Below are positions 15,619 to 24,963 of a DNA stretch of 43,926 bases, one piece after another (position 1 is the first letter of the stretch; each line of letters begins with the position of its first letter). The translations under genes and the position numbers were made by a program. The DNA comes from a virus. Location of the stretch: positions 1 through 43,926 of the IMG/VR virus record IMGVR_UViG_3300031576_000111. One strand, given 5' to 3'. A model generated the notes under the pieces. The model searched no databases. It was not told where the DNA came from and saw nothing but the letters and a program-made list of their open reading frames with translations.

Positions 15619-17202
15619 ATGACCGTCTCTGCGCATAGCGGAAGAAATAATTACGTCGGCAATGGATCGCAGCTTGCCTTTTCCTATACGTTCAAGATCT
15701 TCACCAAGAACGATATTGAGGTCTTGGTGGATGGCGTGACCAAGACTGTTGATACCGATTACACTGTTTCAGGCTTGGGCGTCGCTGGTGGGGGTACGGT
15801 TACATTCACGGTCGCGCCTGCAAATGGCAAGGCCGTCACGCTCCTTCGCAAGCAGACTCTTGAGCAACAGAGCGACTATCAGGCCAACGAGGATTTTCCG
15901 GCGGAGCGCATTGAGAAGGATCTGGATAAGCTCATCATGGATGTCCAGATGCTTCAGGAGCGACTGGCCCGTGCGGTCCTCTTTGCCAAGAAATCGACAT
16001 TGGCGAATAAGACCTGTGACGATTTTGTGGCTAGTAAATTTCTTCAAGTGAAAGCCGATCTCTCCGGCTTACAGATGGCAACTGGCGTTTCGGTCGGAAC
16101 ACTCAGCCTTCCCGTCGGTATTTCGGACGGGGGTACAGGATCTACGACGCCATCTGGAGCCCGAGATGCCTTGTTATCAGATGAAGATGCCCGCACGAAC
16201 ACCGTCAAGGTCGTGGCGACGCAGAAATCCACCACGACTGTGACGCCAGCAGTCGGCATCGGTGTGGGCGAGAAATTCCAGGCCGAATCAGCCGACGAAG
16301 CCCCATCAGATTTTGGTCAGATAGAGTTTGTAGCATCCGATGTCGGTGCAGGGACAGAGGACACATATTTTCAAATTCTATTGCGTATTGCTGGTGCGGT
16401 CCTTGCCGTATCCTACCGATTTGTTGCCACCACAGCCTTTCGGGCCATTTTCTCCCATGCCAACAGTGCCGACCGCACCTATACGCTACCGAATAACAGC
16501 GGAACGATTGCATTAACCACCGACATCCCAGCCAGCGGATTTCCGACTGGCGGCATTATGCCATTCGGAGGCGTGTCCGCTCCTACTGGCTTTTTATTGT
16601 GTGATGCAAGTTTGTTTGACATGGATTCTCAGGGGAATCTTGCCGATGTCATCAAAGATTTCTATGGGAGGGATACGGGGTCAACCTTTACCGCCGATGC
16701 CGGAACGGATGTTATTACATCAACGGCGCATGGTCTGTCGGACACCAATAGAGTTGTCGTATCGACGACAGGAACTTTGCCGGGGGGACTCAGTGTTAAT
16801 ACAATATATTTTGTGAGGGATGTGACGACCAATACATTCAAATTGGCGCTCACATCTGGTGGGGCTGCCATTGACATTACCAGTGCGGGAACGGGGACGC
16901 ATCGGTGGCATAACCAGGTGAAGGTGCCCGATGGCCGAGGACGAACCTTTGTGGGATTCGACAGTGGGCAAACTGAATTCGACGCCATGGGCAAAACTGG
17001 TGGAGCAAAGACACACACTTCAACAATTGCGGAGATGGCACCACACACACACGCGCACGGGTCCGATCCCGTCGCTGGTGGTGCGGCTGGGAGCGGGCTC
17101 ATGGGTCTTGGCGCTAGTCTGACGACTCAAGCAACGGGTGGTGGGGCGGCCCACAATAACCTACAACCGTACATAGTCGGCAACCACATTATAAAGACAT
17201 AA
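15619..17202 (+). CDS. Tail fibre with T7 anchor and interrupted tail-collar domain
   Basis: A 527-residue fibre. Residues 1-125 match the T7 tail-fibre N-terminal anchor (YVGNGSQLAFSYTFKIF, then FPAERIEKDLDKL), which binds the nozzle. Residues about 155-305 form a beta-rich shaft. Residues 311-352 open a phage tail-collar domain (GGIMPFGGVSAPTGFLLCD) that resumes at 434 (KVPDGRGRTFVGFDSG) and ends with HNNLQPYIVGNHIIKT. Between them, residues 355-433 are an extra strand-rich domain (TAHGLSDTNRVVV, NTFKLALTSGG). Histidine-rich HTHAH near 476 is typical of collar-type tips. Confidence 0.93.
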   Translation: MTVSAHSGRNNYVGNGSQLAFSYTFKIFTKNDIEVLVDGVTKTVDTDYTVSGLGVAGGGTVTFTVAPANGKAVTLLRKQTLEQQSDYQANEDFPAERIEKDLDKLIMDVQMLQERLARAVLFAKKSTLANKTCDDFVASKFLQVKADLSGLQMATGVSVGTLSLPVGISDGGTGSTTPSGARDALLSDEDARTNTVKVVATQKSTTTVTPAVGIGVGEKFQAESADEAPSDFGQIEFVASDVGAGTEDTYFQILLRIAGAVLAVSYRFVATTAFRAIFSHANSADRTYTLPNNSGTIALTTDIPASGFPTGGIMPFGGVSAPTGFLLCDASLFDMDSQGNLADVIKDFYGRDTGSTFTADAGTDVITSTAHGLSDTNRVVVSTTGTLPGGLSVNTIYFVRDVTTNTFKLALTSGGAAIDITSAGTGTHRWHNQVKVPDGRGRTFVGFDSGQTEFDAMGKTGGAKTHTSTIAEMAPHTHAHGSDPVAGGAAGSGLMGLGASLTTQATGGGAAHNNLQPYIVGNHIIKT

Positions 17203-17207
17203 GACAT

Positions 17208-19436
17208 ATGCCCAAGGCACGACGGATACAAACAAACTTTTCCAAAGGTGAGTTGTCTCCGCTTATTGAGGGACGTCCAGATCTCGCTTCATATTTTGAA
17301 GGCTGCAAGACATTAGACAATTGGATTTTACTCCGTCAGGGTGGAGCAAAAAGACGCGCAGGAAGTCGATTCGTTGCTGAAGTCAAAGATTCATCAAAGG
17401 ATACGATCTTAATGCCATTTGAATCAAGCGTGGACGATGCTTTTGTGCTCGAGGTTGGGCATAGATACATACGATTCTATAAAAACAAAGCAAGGATCGA
17501 GGCGGGTCCACCCGTCGAATTGTCAACCCTATACTTAGAGCAGGACTTGCGAAACATCCACTTTACGCAATCGGTTGATGTGCTGTTTCTCTTCCATCCT
17601 GACGTACAGCAACATCGTATCAGCCGTATTAACGATACCACATGGTCCATTGCCGCCATCAGTTATGCACCCCCGCCATCCTTTGAGGCGGACACGGACA
17701 TCTCGGGTGGAACCGCAACGCTGACGCCTGGGGCGACGAGTGGGAACGGAGTCACCTTTACGGCTTCGAGTGCTGTATGGCTCGCCGCTGATGTGGGGCG
17801 ACAAATTATCTTTGGGGCGTCTCGGGCCATCATCAAGACATTGCCTAGTGGAGGCTCTACGTCGGTGACGGCTGATATTATCGACAATTTCCCTAACACT
17901 AACCCTATCCCCGCTGGCCAATGGTTTCTGCGCAATTCTCCGCAGACGACGCTCGACCCCAATCTCAAAGATCCGGTCGGGGCACTGGTCACGCTTGTGG
18001 CCGGGGCCAATGCGTTTCGGACTGCTGATGTGGGGAAGTTCATCAAAATATATTCAGGCGTGGTTCGGGTAACGACGCGGAATTCGGCAACTAGCGTGAG
18101 TGGCATCATAGAAAGCAGCTTGACAGGTGCCACGTCTGCCGACCCTGCGGCAGCCCCAGCGGGTGCGTGGACACTAGAAGAAGCCTCGTGGAGCGTCGCC
18201 AGAGGATTCCCGCGCACGGCAGAGTTTTTTCAGGGTCGCTTAGGCCAAGCGAGCACGGACAGTCAAAAGACCACATTTTGGCTCTCGGCCTCGGATGACT
18301 TTGACAATTACGCCGTGGGTACACTGGCCGACAATGCCATTGAATACACGATTGCCTCTCGCCAGTTGAATCAGATCGAATGGATTGCGGACAACGATGA
18401 TCTCTTTATCGGCACGTCCGGTTCTGAGCATCTCGCCCGCAGTCCACGCGACGAACCCTTGGGGGGCGACGTGGTGCCATTGGTCAAGCGGCTCACGTCC
18501 AATGGCTGTGCCGCCATTCAGCCCATCACGCATGACGGTCTGACAATCTTTGTTGACCGCAGCAGAAAAAAGATCGTAAGCCCCAAATTCAACTTTGACC
18601 AAGATCGGTTTGAATCCAATGAGCTGACTGACATTGCAGAGCACATTACCGGCACGGGCCTCAGACTTGGCCCGATGGCCTTTCAGCGGAGACCAGATCC
18701 CCGCATATGGTTGATCAGGGACGATGGCCAAATGGTTGCTCTGACCTTTTTCTTTGCCGAAAAGGTGATTGGATTCTCGCGGATTAAGACGGACGGAACC
18801 TTTGAATCCGTGGCCTCCATTCCTGGATCATCGTCGGATACCAGGGATCAGGTCTGGGCCATTGTCAAGCGCACGATCAATGGGCAAACGAAAAGATACG
18901 TCGAGGTCTTTGAGGATAATGCCACCGAGCTTTCTGGGCGACCGTGGAAGGAACTCCATACCGACTGCGCCAAGGTGTATAGCGGAGCATCCACTACGAC
19001 GATTACTGGCCTGTCGCACCTTGAGGGCAAGACCGTTGATGTCGTGGCCGATGGGGGCTATCGGGGCACCAAGGTTGTTTCGGGGGGCCAAATCACCCTT
19101 GATGAAGCCGCAACCCAGGTGGAGGTGGGCCTGCATTACGAGTCAAAACTGGTCACGATGCGCCCCGCCATAGAGGGGTCGGTGATTGAGGGTATGCCCC
19201 GCTCCTGGGACAGTCTCTTTGTGCGAGTGAAGGATACCATCGGCGGCAAGATCAATGGCGAATTTCTCCAATACGTTCCCAGCGATCTCGATGCCCTTGG
19301 TCTCTTTGAAGGGGATCGCCAGGTCGTGGGCCAAGGCTGGGACATGGACGGGCGTGTGACCGTTGAGCAGACTGAGCCCTATCCCATGACCGCCTTGGCG
19401 ATCTTCGGTACGCTCTCGGTGGCGGAACGTGATTGA
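17208..19436 (+). CDS. Tail tubular protein B-like (tail nozzle)
   Basis: A 742-residue protein matching the T7 Gp12 / tail nozzle class in length and in its N-terminus (IQTNFSKGELSPLIEGR, then LLRQGGAKRRAGSRFV). It forms the conical channel through which DNA is ejected. Residues 180-244 and 258-326 are two related strand-rich units (each with an ADVG-I-G core and ending in PAG-W-L), inserted before the conserved FPRTAEFFQGRLGQAST segment. The C-terminal third carries the LTSNGCA and YPMTALAIFG regions. It follows the fibre gene rather than preceding it. Confidence 0.9.
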   Translation: MPKARRIQTNFSKGELSPLIEGRPDLASYFEGCKTLDNWILLRQGGAKRRAGSRFVAEVKDSSKDTILMPFESSVDDAFVLEVGHRYIRFYKNKARIEAGPPVELSTLYLEQDLRNIHFTQSVDVLFLFHPDVQQHRISRINDTTWSIAAISYAPPPSFEADTDISGGTATLTPGATSGNGVTFTASSAVWLAADVGRQIIFGASRAIIKTLPSGGSTSVTADIIDNFPNTNPIPAGQWFLRNSPQTTLDPNLKDPVGALVTLVAGANAFRTADVGKFIKIYSGVVRVTTRNSATSVSGIIESSLTGATSADPAAAPAGAWTLEEASWSVARGFPRTAEFFQGRLGQASTDSQKTTFWLSASDDFDNYAVGTLADNAIEYTIASRQLNQIEWIADNDDLFIGTSGSEHLARSPRDEPLGGDVVPLVKRLTSNGCAAIQPITHDGLTIFVDRSRKKIVSPKFNFDQDRFESNELTDIAEHITGTGLRLGPMAFQRRPDPRIWLIRDDGQMVALTFFFAEKVIGFSRIKTDGTFESVASIPGSSSDTRDQVWAIVKRTINGQTKRYVEVFEDNATELSGRPWKELHTDCAKVYSGASTTTITGLSHLEGKTVDVVADGGYRGTKVVSGGQITLDEAATQVEVGLHYESKLVTMRPAIEGSVIEGMPRSWDSLFVRVKDTIGGKINGEFLQYVPSDLDALGLFEGDRQVVGQGWDMDGRVTVEQTEPYPMTALAIFGTLSVAERD

Positions 19437-19851
19437 TCTCGTGCCTTTCAAAATAGAGCACCTGACACAGATGGGCGTCTCGGAACCGTGGCAGCTGATG
19501 ATGTGGAAGGAAACGGGAGGGCCAGCCTTCACGGCGATGGAAGGCGACATCCCCATTGCCTGCGGGGGTATTGTCATCGTCTGGTCGGGTGTTGGGATTG
19601 CATGGACCGTCATCAGCGATGCGGCACGAAAACACGGTCTCTTGCTGACGAAAGCGGCCCGACGCATTCTCGATGATGTGGTGCGGTCCCATGCGTTGCG
19701 TCGCATTGATGCGATGGTCGTGGATGGCGACGAGAGAAACGCAAGATGGATTCAGGTACTCGGGTTTTCCCCGGAGAATGGCAGGGCGAACCGATATATG
19801 CCGAATGGAGATGACGCGATACGGTATGAGAGGCTTGCATGGAAATTGTAG
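19429..19851 (+). CDS. Gp13-like internal virion protein with GNAT fold
   Basis: A 140-residue protein starting at GTG 19429, overlapping the nozzle stop by eight bases. The sequence follows an acetyltransferase (GNAT) plan and resembles the T7 Gp13 family: a PIACGGIVIVW strand, a LTKAARRILDDVV helix, and DERNARWIQVLGF with the conserved N-x-x-x-x-x-x-x-GF ending. In T7 this protein helps assemble the internal core. Whether it retains catalysis is unclear; the acetyl-CoA loop (Q/R-x-x-G-x-G/A) is not evident. Confidence 0.8.
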   Translation: MIDLVPFKIEHLTQMGVSEPWQLMMWKETGGPAFTAMEGDIPIACGGIVIVWSGVGIAWTVISDAARKHGLLLTKAARRILDDVVRSHALRRIDAMVVDGDERNARWIQVLGFSPENGRANRYMPNGDDAIRYERLAWKL

Positions 19852-20309
19852 CCATTGCGGGACTGGTTACAAGCTTGGTCGGTGTTGCTGGGAGTACCCT
19901 GAGCCAAGCGCAATCCGTGCGTGCTGCGTCACAAGCGGCAGAAACAGAGGCGGGTTTCCGGGAGGCAGAGGCGCGGAGCGCGGAACAGGTTGCTGCGGCA
20001 GAAGAGGCGCAGGATAGGCGAAGAACAGAACGAATCATTGCCAAACAAAGGGCAATTTCCGCCGCGTCTGGCATTGATATTTCGTCGGGCAGTCCACTCT
20101 TGCAGGAGCTAGATGCGGCACGCGAAGCGGAAATCAGTGCATTGACCATTCGCCAACGTGGGGCTGTGCAAGCTCAGGGCCTTCAGGGCGAAGCATCACT
20201 GGGGCGGTTTCGTGCGAGAGCAGGAAAACGAGCCCTCACGGGCATTGCCGTTGGAGGAGGAGCCAAAGCTGGAAGCATCCTGACTTCTTGGCTGGAACCA
20301 AGGGTGTAA
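19839..20309 (+). CDS. Internal virion protein B-like (Gp14 type)
   Basis: A 156-residue helical protein. It begins with a hydrophobic segment (VAIAGLVTSLVGVAGSTL), then a long alanine/glutamate/arginine helix (residues 25-75), the SAASGIDISSGSPLLQEL turn characteristic of Gp14-like core proteins, and a second helical part. Such proteins are ejected into the host envelope to form part of the DNA channel. It overlaps the Gp13-like gene by 13 bases. Confidence 0.85.
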   Translation: MEIVAIAGLVTSLVGVAGSTLSQAQSVRAASQAAETEAGFREAEARSAEQVAAAEEAQDRRRTERIIAKQRAISAASGIDISSGSPLLQELDAAREAEISALTIRQRGAVQAQGLQGEASLGRFRARAGKRALTGIAVGGGAKAGSILTSWLEPRV

Positions 20310-20311
20310 GT

Positions 20312-21685
20312 ATGCCGCGTATTCCGATCCTCACATCAGACATACAACCCAGAGTCTCGCAATTCCCCCGGCGAGTGCCCATTGGTATCGACATTGCCCC
20401 AGGGGAGGGATTTGCCGTCCAGGGCTTTGAGGAACTGACCCGCTTCGGCGGAAAGATGGTGCAGATTGCCGACGCATTTCAACGGAGCAAGGACGAATTG
20501 GAGTTGCTGAATCTGCGCGGCGAATATGACGGTCAGGTAAAAAACGCAGCCCTTGAAGTGCAGGCTGACCCCGAATATACCGCACAGCCGAAACGCTTTC
20601 TGGAGAAAGCCGAAACAATCCAAAAGGATATTTTGGCCAAGACCACCCGAACGCCTGTGCGGCAAGCCCTGGAGGGTTACTTTGGCAAGACGCTTCCGAC
20701 GCAGATTGTCGAGGTCAAGGATGGTGCCCTCAAGCTCATGCGTCAATCCATTGTAGCGGACATGGACAGGAGCGAGGATGCTTTGAGTCGCAAGGCGGGC
20801 GAGGGTACGCCAGACGAGCGAAATGAAGCCATTAAGGAATATGCGGATATTGTGACTCGGAACGAGTCGCGGGGCGTGATTAACCCTATTGACGCGGAGA
20901 AGCGGCGCCAGTCTTTTCGAGAAAAATCACTTGAAAGGAATATGGACATTCTCCGGCGCACCGACCGCAAACAGTTGCGCGAATTGGACCGCAAGGGCGC
21001 ATTTGATGATCTAGCAACCGAGAAACGGCTAAAGATTTTGGAAGCAGCACGACAAGATGAGGAAGCGGAGGAGCGTCGAGAGGAAAGGCATTTCAACAAA
21101 GCCAAGGAAGTGGTGGAGCAATACTATTCTTCGCTGGCCAACTTCGGGTCAATCGCTGAATCCGAGTTGCAAGATATGTTGGTCGGCAAGCACCCTTTCA
21201 TTAGTCCAGACAAGGCCCGCCAGCTTCAGCAAGTGAATGAATCACCCCCAACGGGTCAAGGGAATATACAGGTCAGGACCATCATGCAGGAATACTACTC
21301 TGGAGCACGGACACAGGAGAGGATTGACCGCACACGGTCGGAGTTGCGCCGACTTGCGACGAGCCGACCGAGTACGGTCTTATCTAAGGCATTCAATGAA
21401 CTCCAGGCCGATGAAATGGGTATGCGCGGCGTTCAGGCTGCTGAGATCAATGCGGGCATTCAATGGGCAGGGAACGCCTACGATACGATGGTCGGCCCGA
21501 TCCTGCCAGGCAAGCTCGGCACCTTTCAGCGCAACCAAGCCCAAGCGGAGAAGGCAGAGATCAATAAGCGGATTCGGGAAGGGGAAAATCCCCAGAAGGT
21601 GCTTGACGAAATCCAGAAGCGCAAGGAAGCCGAGCGTGATTTGGTGCCAGAACGGAATCAAGGCGTGATGGAGTTGACCCGATAA
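20312..21685 (+). CDS. Internal virion protein C-like (Gp15 type)
   Basis: A 457-residue, highly charged helical protein. Its position between the Gp14-like and the very large ejection protein, and the N-terminal PRIPILTSDIQPRVSQFP followed by helices containing QKDILAKTTRTPVRQALEGY, fit the Gp15-type core proteins. These form a tube with the large protein in the periplasm during ejection. An upstream in-frame TTG at 20288 exists, but ATG 20312 just after the previous stop is preferred. Its stop overlaps the next start by one base. Confidence 0.8.
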   Translation: MPRIPILTSDIQPRVSQFPRRVPIGIDIAPGEGFAVQGFEELTRFGGKMVQIADAFQRSKDELELLNLRGEYDGQVKNAALEVQADPEYTAQPKRFLEKAETIQKDILAKTTRTPVRQALEGYFGKTLPTQIVEVKDGALKLMRQSIVADMDRSEDALSRKAGEGTPDERNEAIKEYADIVTRNESRGVINPIDAEKRRQSFREKSLERNMDILRRTDRKQLRELDRKGAFDDLATEKRLKILEAARQDEEAEERREERHFNKAKEVVEQYYSSLANFGSIAESELQDMLVGKHPFISPDKARQLQQVNESPPTGQGNIQVRTIMQEYYSGARTQERIDRTRSELRRLATSRPSTVLSKAFNELQADEMGMRGVQAAEINAGIQWAGNAYDTMVGPILPGKLGTFQRNQAQAEKAEINKRIREGENPQKVLDEIQKRKEAERDLVPERNQGVMELTR

Positions 21686-24600
21686 TGCCTCAGTTGCAGA
21701 AACCAGAATCTGACCGGCTTCAGAAGATCCGAGCGATCAGGCTTGAGGACATTGAGGATACCTACCGCAAGGGCTATATCACCGCCCAGGACCGCAATAA
21801 TCTCGTGCGGGAGAAGGCTCGGGCCACCGTCGGGCAGGTGTTAGAGGATGAAGGATACTTTGGGGCCATCCTCAAACAAACGATCCAGCACCTCAATGAT
21901 GGGTGGGAAAATCTGAAAGAGTCGTCGATACGGGAACCAACCGGGGATGTGCGTACAGAACTGTATTACGTCGGACTGGCGATGTGGGGCCAGATTCAAA
22001 TGCTGACCTCGGCGTTCAACGCTTTCGGAGAAGTCACGGGCCAGGTAGCTGAGAACATGTCGCTGCGAGCCGGGGCATCTCCAGGGCTGGCCCGAGCCAT
22101 TAACATTGCCGTCGATATTGGAACGGGTGTTCTCCCAGTTGGTGCGGCTGTTAAGAGCGGTGTTAAGGGAATCCAGGCTCTTGGCAAAACCCAACAAGCA
22201 AAGGCAGCCCTGAAAGCAGAGCAGTTAGCGGGCAAACAAGCCTTGTCGGCCATCCTTGAGGGCCTTGAAATTGATGGAGTGAAGGGCGCGCGGAAGGTCA
22301 TGGGCGAGGCAGCGGAAGCGGCTGGGAAAGAAGCACCAGATCTCCGGGTAGTGAAAGAAGGCATTGAATCCGTCGCGTCCAAGGCATCAGCATCCATCAA
22401 AGATACCTTTCTTTCGGATCTTAGGAAATTTCGCCGCGAGATGGAGAAGATTACCGCTACGCAAGCGCATGAGGAAACGGCGAAACTGGCAGATCGCCTT
22501 GGGCTGAGCCTTGACGATCTTCGCAACGTCATTCCCGGTCAAGCCCTCGATGAGAAGCAAATGCTGGCCTATCTCAAAGCCCTGGAGCCGCAGGTGGATA
22601 CCCTGATTGATCTGGCCCGCAAGACCGTGCAGGAAGGCACGGAAGAAGCGGCAAATGCCCTCGCTCAACACGCCTCAGAGTTCTTCACCCTGGCCCCAGT
22701 CTTTCGTTCCGCCGAAGTCACGGCTGGTCGAAGCGTGGAGATTTTGAAAGAAACGCCCCCCATGAAGAAGCTGACCGATATGCTCATGGGCTGGGATGCC
22801 GAATCCTTAGCCAAGGGCGACTTTCAGGGGGCCATGAAAACCTTTGCCGAGGACATTGTGTCCCTTGCCGATCAACCCGACAAGATTCAGGCAATGGCGG
22901 TCATCAATCAAGGGCTGTGGCATCGGTTCAAGGAAGGCGGCTGGCCCATGATGCGCGAGGCATACATGAACCTGCTCCTCGCTCGTCCATTGACGCAAGT
23001 GAAAAACTTTCTGGGCAATAGTGTTGCAGCCACGAATACCATCCTTGAGCACATGGCGGGATCGGCGTTCTCCATTGATAAGCAAGCGGGCCTCGTCGGC
23101 AAAGAGGGCGTCTATATGGCCAAGGGGATGATGATGGCCATTGGCGACGGCCTAAGTGCATTCGGCAAGGCGTTTAAGAACATCACGCCAGACGAGGCGA
23201 GCAAGTTTGATTTCGTCCCACACAAGATCCCTGGCGTATTAGGCCGAATTATCAACATACCTGGCGATACGATGCGGGGCATGGATAATTTCTTCAAGGA
23301 GATTCTTAAGCGCGGCAGCTATTACTCCGAAGCGTTGCGCGATGGGCTGCATAAGGGGTTGGCCGGCAAGGAACTGACCGATTTTGTAGCGCGTCGGGTC
23401 TCCAATCCCACCAAGACGATGCTGGATAACGGAGCCCAATTTGCCTTGGAAAACACCTTCCAAAATGAGTTGGGCAAGATGGGCCAGATTGCTCAAAAAG
23501 GATTGCAGGCTGGACCATTGGCTCTGTGGTTTCCCTTTATGAAAACGCCCATGAATCTTGCCAAGTATGCGTGGAACCGCACGCCCGGCCTTCAATTGCT
23601 CTCTACCTCTCTTTACAAGGACATCATGGCTGGAGGGGTCAAGGCGGATATGGCGATTGGCAGGCTCACCGTCTCTAATCTCATGGGCATGTTTCTCTTT
23701 GAGATGGCCAAGGACGGGATAATTACGGGCAGCGGCCCAGTTGATCCAGCATTGAGGCGGGCGTGGTTGGCGACACATCAACCCTACTCTATACGCACGA
23801 AAGATGGCTGGATGCCCATTACGAATACGGAACCCGGCACGACCATCTTGGGCATGGTGGGCGATTACGCCCAAGTGATGAATCAGTTGGACGATCCCAC
23901 AGCCGAACAGGCCGCGATGGCCATTGCGTTTACGATTATGAATGATCTGGCTGATAAGACCTATTGGAGAACGGTCAGCGATCTTGTGGATGTGGCGAGC
24001 AGCGCAAAGTACGGCGAAGAACCGATGAAGAAAATCGAAAAAACGCTCATGGCTCCTGTCGTGACGGTTGCAACAGGTGGTCCGGCGGTTGGTGCCGTCA
24101 CGAGGGCGATTGATCCCATTCGCCGTGAGAGCCGCAGCTTCATGGATGAAATCGTCAGTCGAGTTCCGGGATATTCCAAGACCCTTCCCCCGATGCGCGA
24201 TGGCTATGGCGATCCCATCTTACCTCCACAGGCCATTGGGGGTGCGTGGCTGGGGATTGCGAGCCCACTAACATTCAAGTCTGAGACGGACGATCCGCTG
24301 AAGCAGATGGGCAGTAAGCTCCAAGCGAAGTTGCCCCGATTCCCGTGGACGATTGGCGGCAAGACCCACGATGAGTTTGATTTGCGCCAACCCATGCCCG
24401 AAGATCGTATTGCCGTGGAACTCACGCCGCAGCAACGCGACCGGGCTCAGCAAATCTATAAGAACATGATCCGTCATCCCGAGCATGGCATGGAGACAAC
24501 CTTGCTCAACAATGCAACCTTCCAGAAACAGACCCGAGCGATGCAGCGTGAGATGTTTGAGAGTTTCTTGGCCGATGCGAAATCAACGGCGCTGGATGCC

Positions 24601-24798
24601 CTGTTAGTAGAAGATCCCCCACTATTCAAGAAGGTTTTGCAATCTGAGGCGATGAGTCTGAAGCCGCTGATGAATGAACAGGATCAGCGCACATTGGAGC
24701 GGCAGGTGGGCGAGGCAACCACGTTGATGGAGAGCCTTGCCCCTGAGCAGAGACGGAATCTCATGCGCTGGGGCATCTTGGAGTCACCAGCGGAGTGA
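21685..24798 (+). CDS. Large internal virion (DNA ejection) protein
   Basis: A 1037-residue protein, the largest here and in the position of T7 Gp16. The N-terminal 400 residues are helical with a glycine/alanine hydrophobic segment near 125-155. The central ARPLTQVKNFLGNSVAATN (near 433) and FPFMKTPMNLAKYAWNRTPG (near 615) are typical of large polyvalent or ejection proteins in phages. I see no lytic transglycosylase motif at the N-terminus, unlike T7 Gp16, and no other cell-wall domain. It should form the trans-envelope channel for DNA entry. Confidence 0.8.
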   Translation: MPQLQKPESDRLQKIRAIRLEDIEDTYRKGYITAQDRNNLVREKARATVGQVLEDEGYFGAILKQTIQHLNDGWENLKESSIREPTGDVRTELYYVGLAMWGQIQMLTSAFNAFGEVTGQVAENMSLRAGASPGLARAINIAVDIGTGVLPVGAAVKSGVKGIQALGKTQQAKAALKAEQLAGKQALSAILEGLEIDGVKGARKVMGEAAEAAGKEAPDLRVVKEGIESVASKASASIKDTFLSDLRKFRREMEKITATQAHEETAKLADRLGLSLDDLRNVIPGQALDEKQMLAYLKALEPQVDTLIDLARKTVQEGTEEAANALAQHASEFFTLAPVFRSAEVTAGRSVEILKETPPMKKLTDMLMGWDAESLAKGDFQGAMKTFAEDIVSLADQPDKIQAMAVINQGLWHRFKEGGWPMMREAYMNLLLARPLTQVKNFLGNSVAATNTILEHMAGSAFSIDKQAGLVGKEGVYMAKGMMMAIGDGLSAFGKAFKNITPDEASKFDFVPHKIPGVLGRIINIPGDTMRGMDNFFKEILKRGSYYSEALRDGLHKGLAGKELTDFVARRVSNPTKTMLDNGAQFALENTFQNELGKMGQIAQKGLQAGPLALWFPFMKTPMNLAKYAWNRTPGLQLLSTSLYKDIMAGGVKADMAIGRLTVSNLMGMFLFEMAKDGIITGSGPVDPALRRAWLATHQPYSIRTKDGWMPITNTEPGTTILGMVGDYAQVMNQLDDPTAEQAAMAIAFTIMNDLADKTYWRTVSDLVDVASSAKYGEEPMKKIEKTLMAPVVTVATGGPAVGAVTRAIDPIRRESRSFMDEIVSRVPGYSKTLPPMRDGYGDPILPPQAIGGAWLGIASPLTFKSETDDPLKQMGSKLQAKLPRFPWTIGGKTHDEFDLRQPMPEDRIAVELTPQQRDRAQQIYKNMIRHPEHGMETTLLNNATFQKQTRAMQREMFESFLADAKSTALDALLVEDPPLFKKVLQSEAMSLKPLMNEQDQRTLERQVGEATTLMESLAPEQRRNLMRWGILESPAE

Positions 24799-24879
24799 CT
24801 AATCAAAGATGCACGCAAGCACGACGAGAACCATGATGACTGCCAGGAGACCTTGGGCCATGAGCAATATGAGATCCAT
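24799..24879 (-). CDS. 26-residue hydrophobic membrane peptide with own promoter
   Basis: A minus-strand gene encoding a 26-residue peptide that is almost entirely one membrane helix (LLMAQGLLAVIMVLVVLACI), with D at position 2 and D at the end. GGGAGG (24886-24891) lies six bases before ATG 24879, and a TTGACA / GATATT promoter with an 18-base spacer lies just upstream. Its TAG stop abuts the TGA of the plus-strand ejection protein with no gap. The size and hydrophobicity recall type I toxins and small superinfection-exclusion peptides, but the function is not known. Confidence 0.6.
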   Translation of the reverse strand: MDLILLMAQGLLAVIMVLVVLACIFD

Positions 24880-24902
24880 TCCACACCTCCCTTGGCAATC
24901 AA

Positions 24903-24932
24903 AATATCGTGGCGAAGGGGGGTTTCTGTCAA
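24903..24932 (-). promoter_or_regulatory. Sigma70-type promoter for the 26-residue peptide
   Basis: Reading the minus strand, TTGACA (24932-24927) is followed after 18 bases by GATATT (24908-24903). The predicted start near 24896 gives a leader of about 17 bases carrying GGGAGG. It opposes late transcription. The match is good, but 18-base spacing and GATATT are not perfect. Confidence 0.55.
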
Positions 24933-24963
24933 GTGCAACATTGCTAACTATGGATAAACACGC

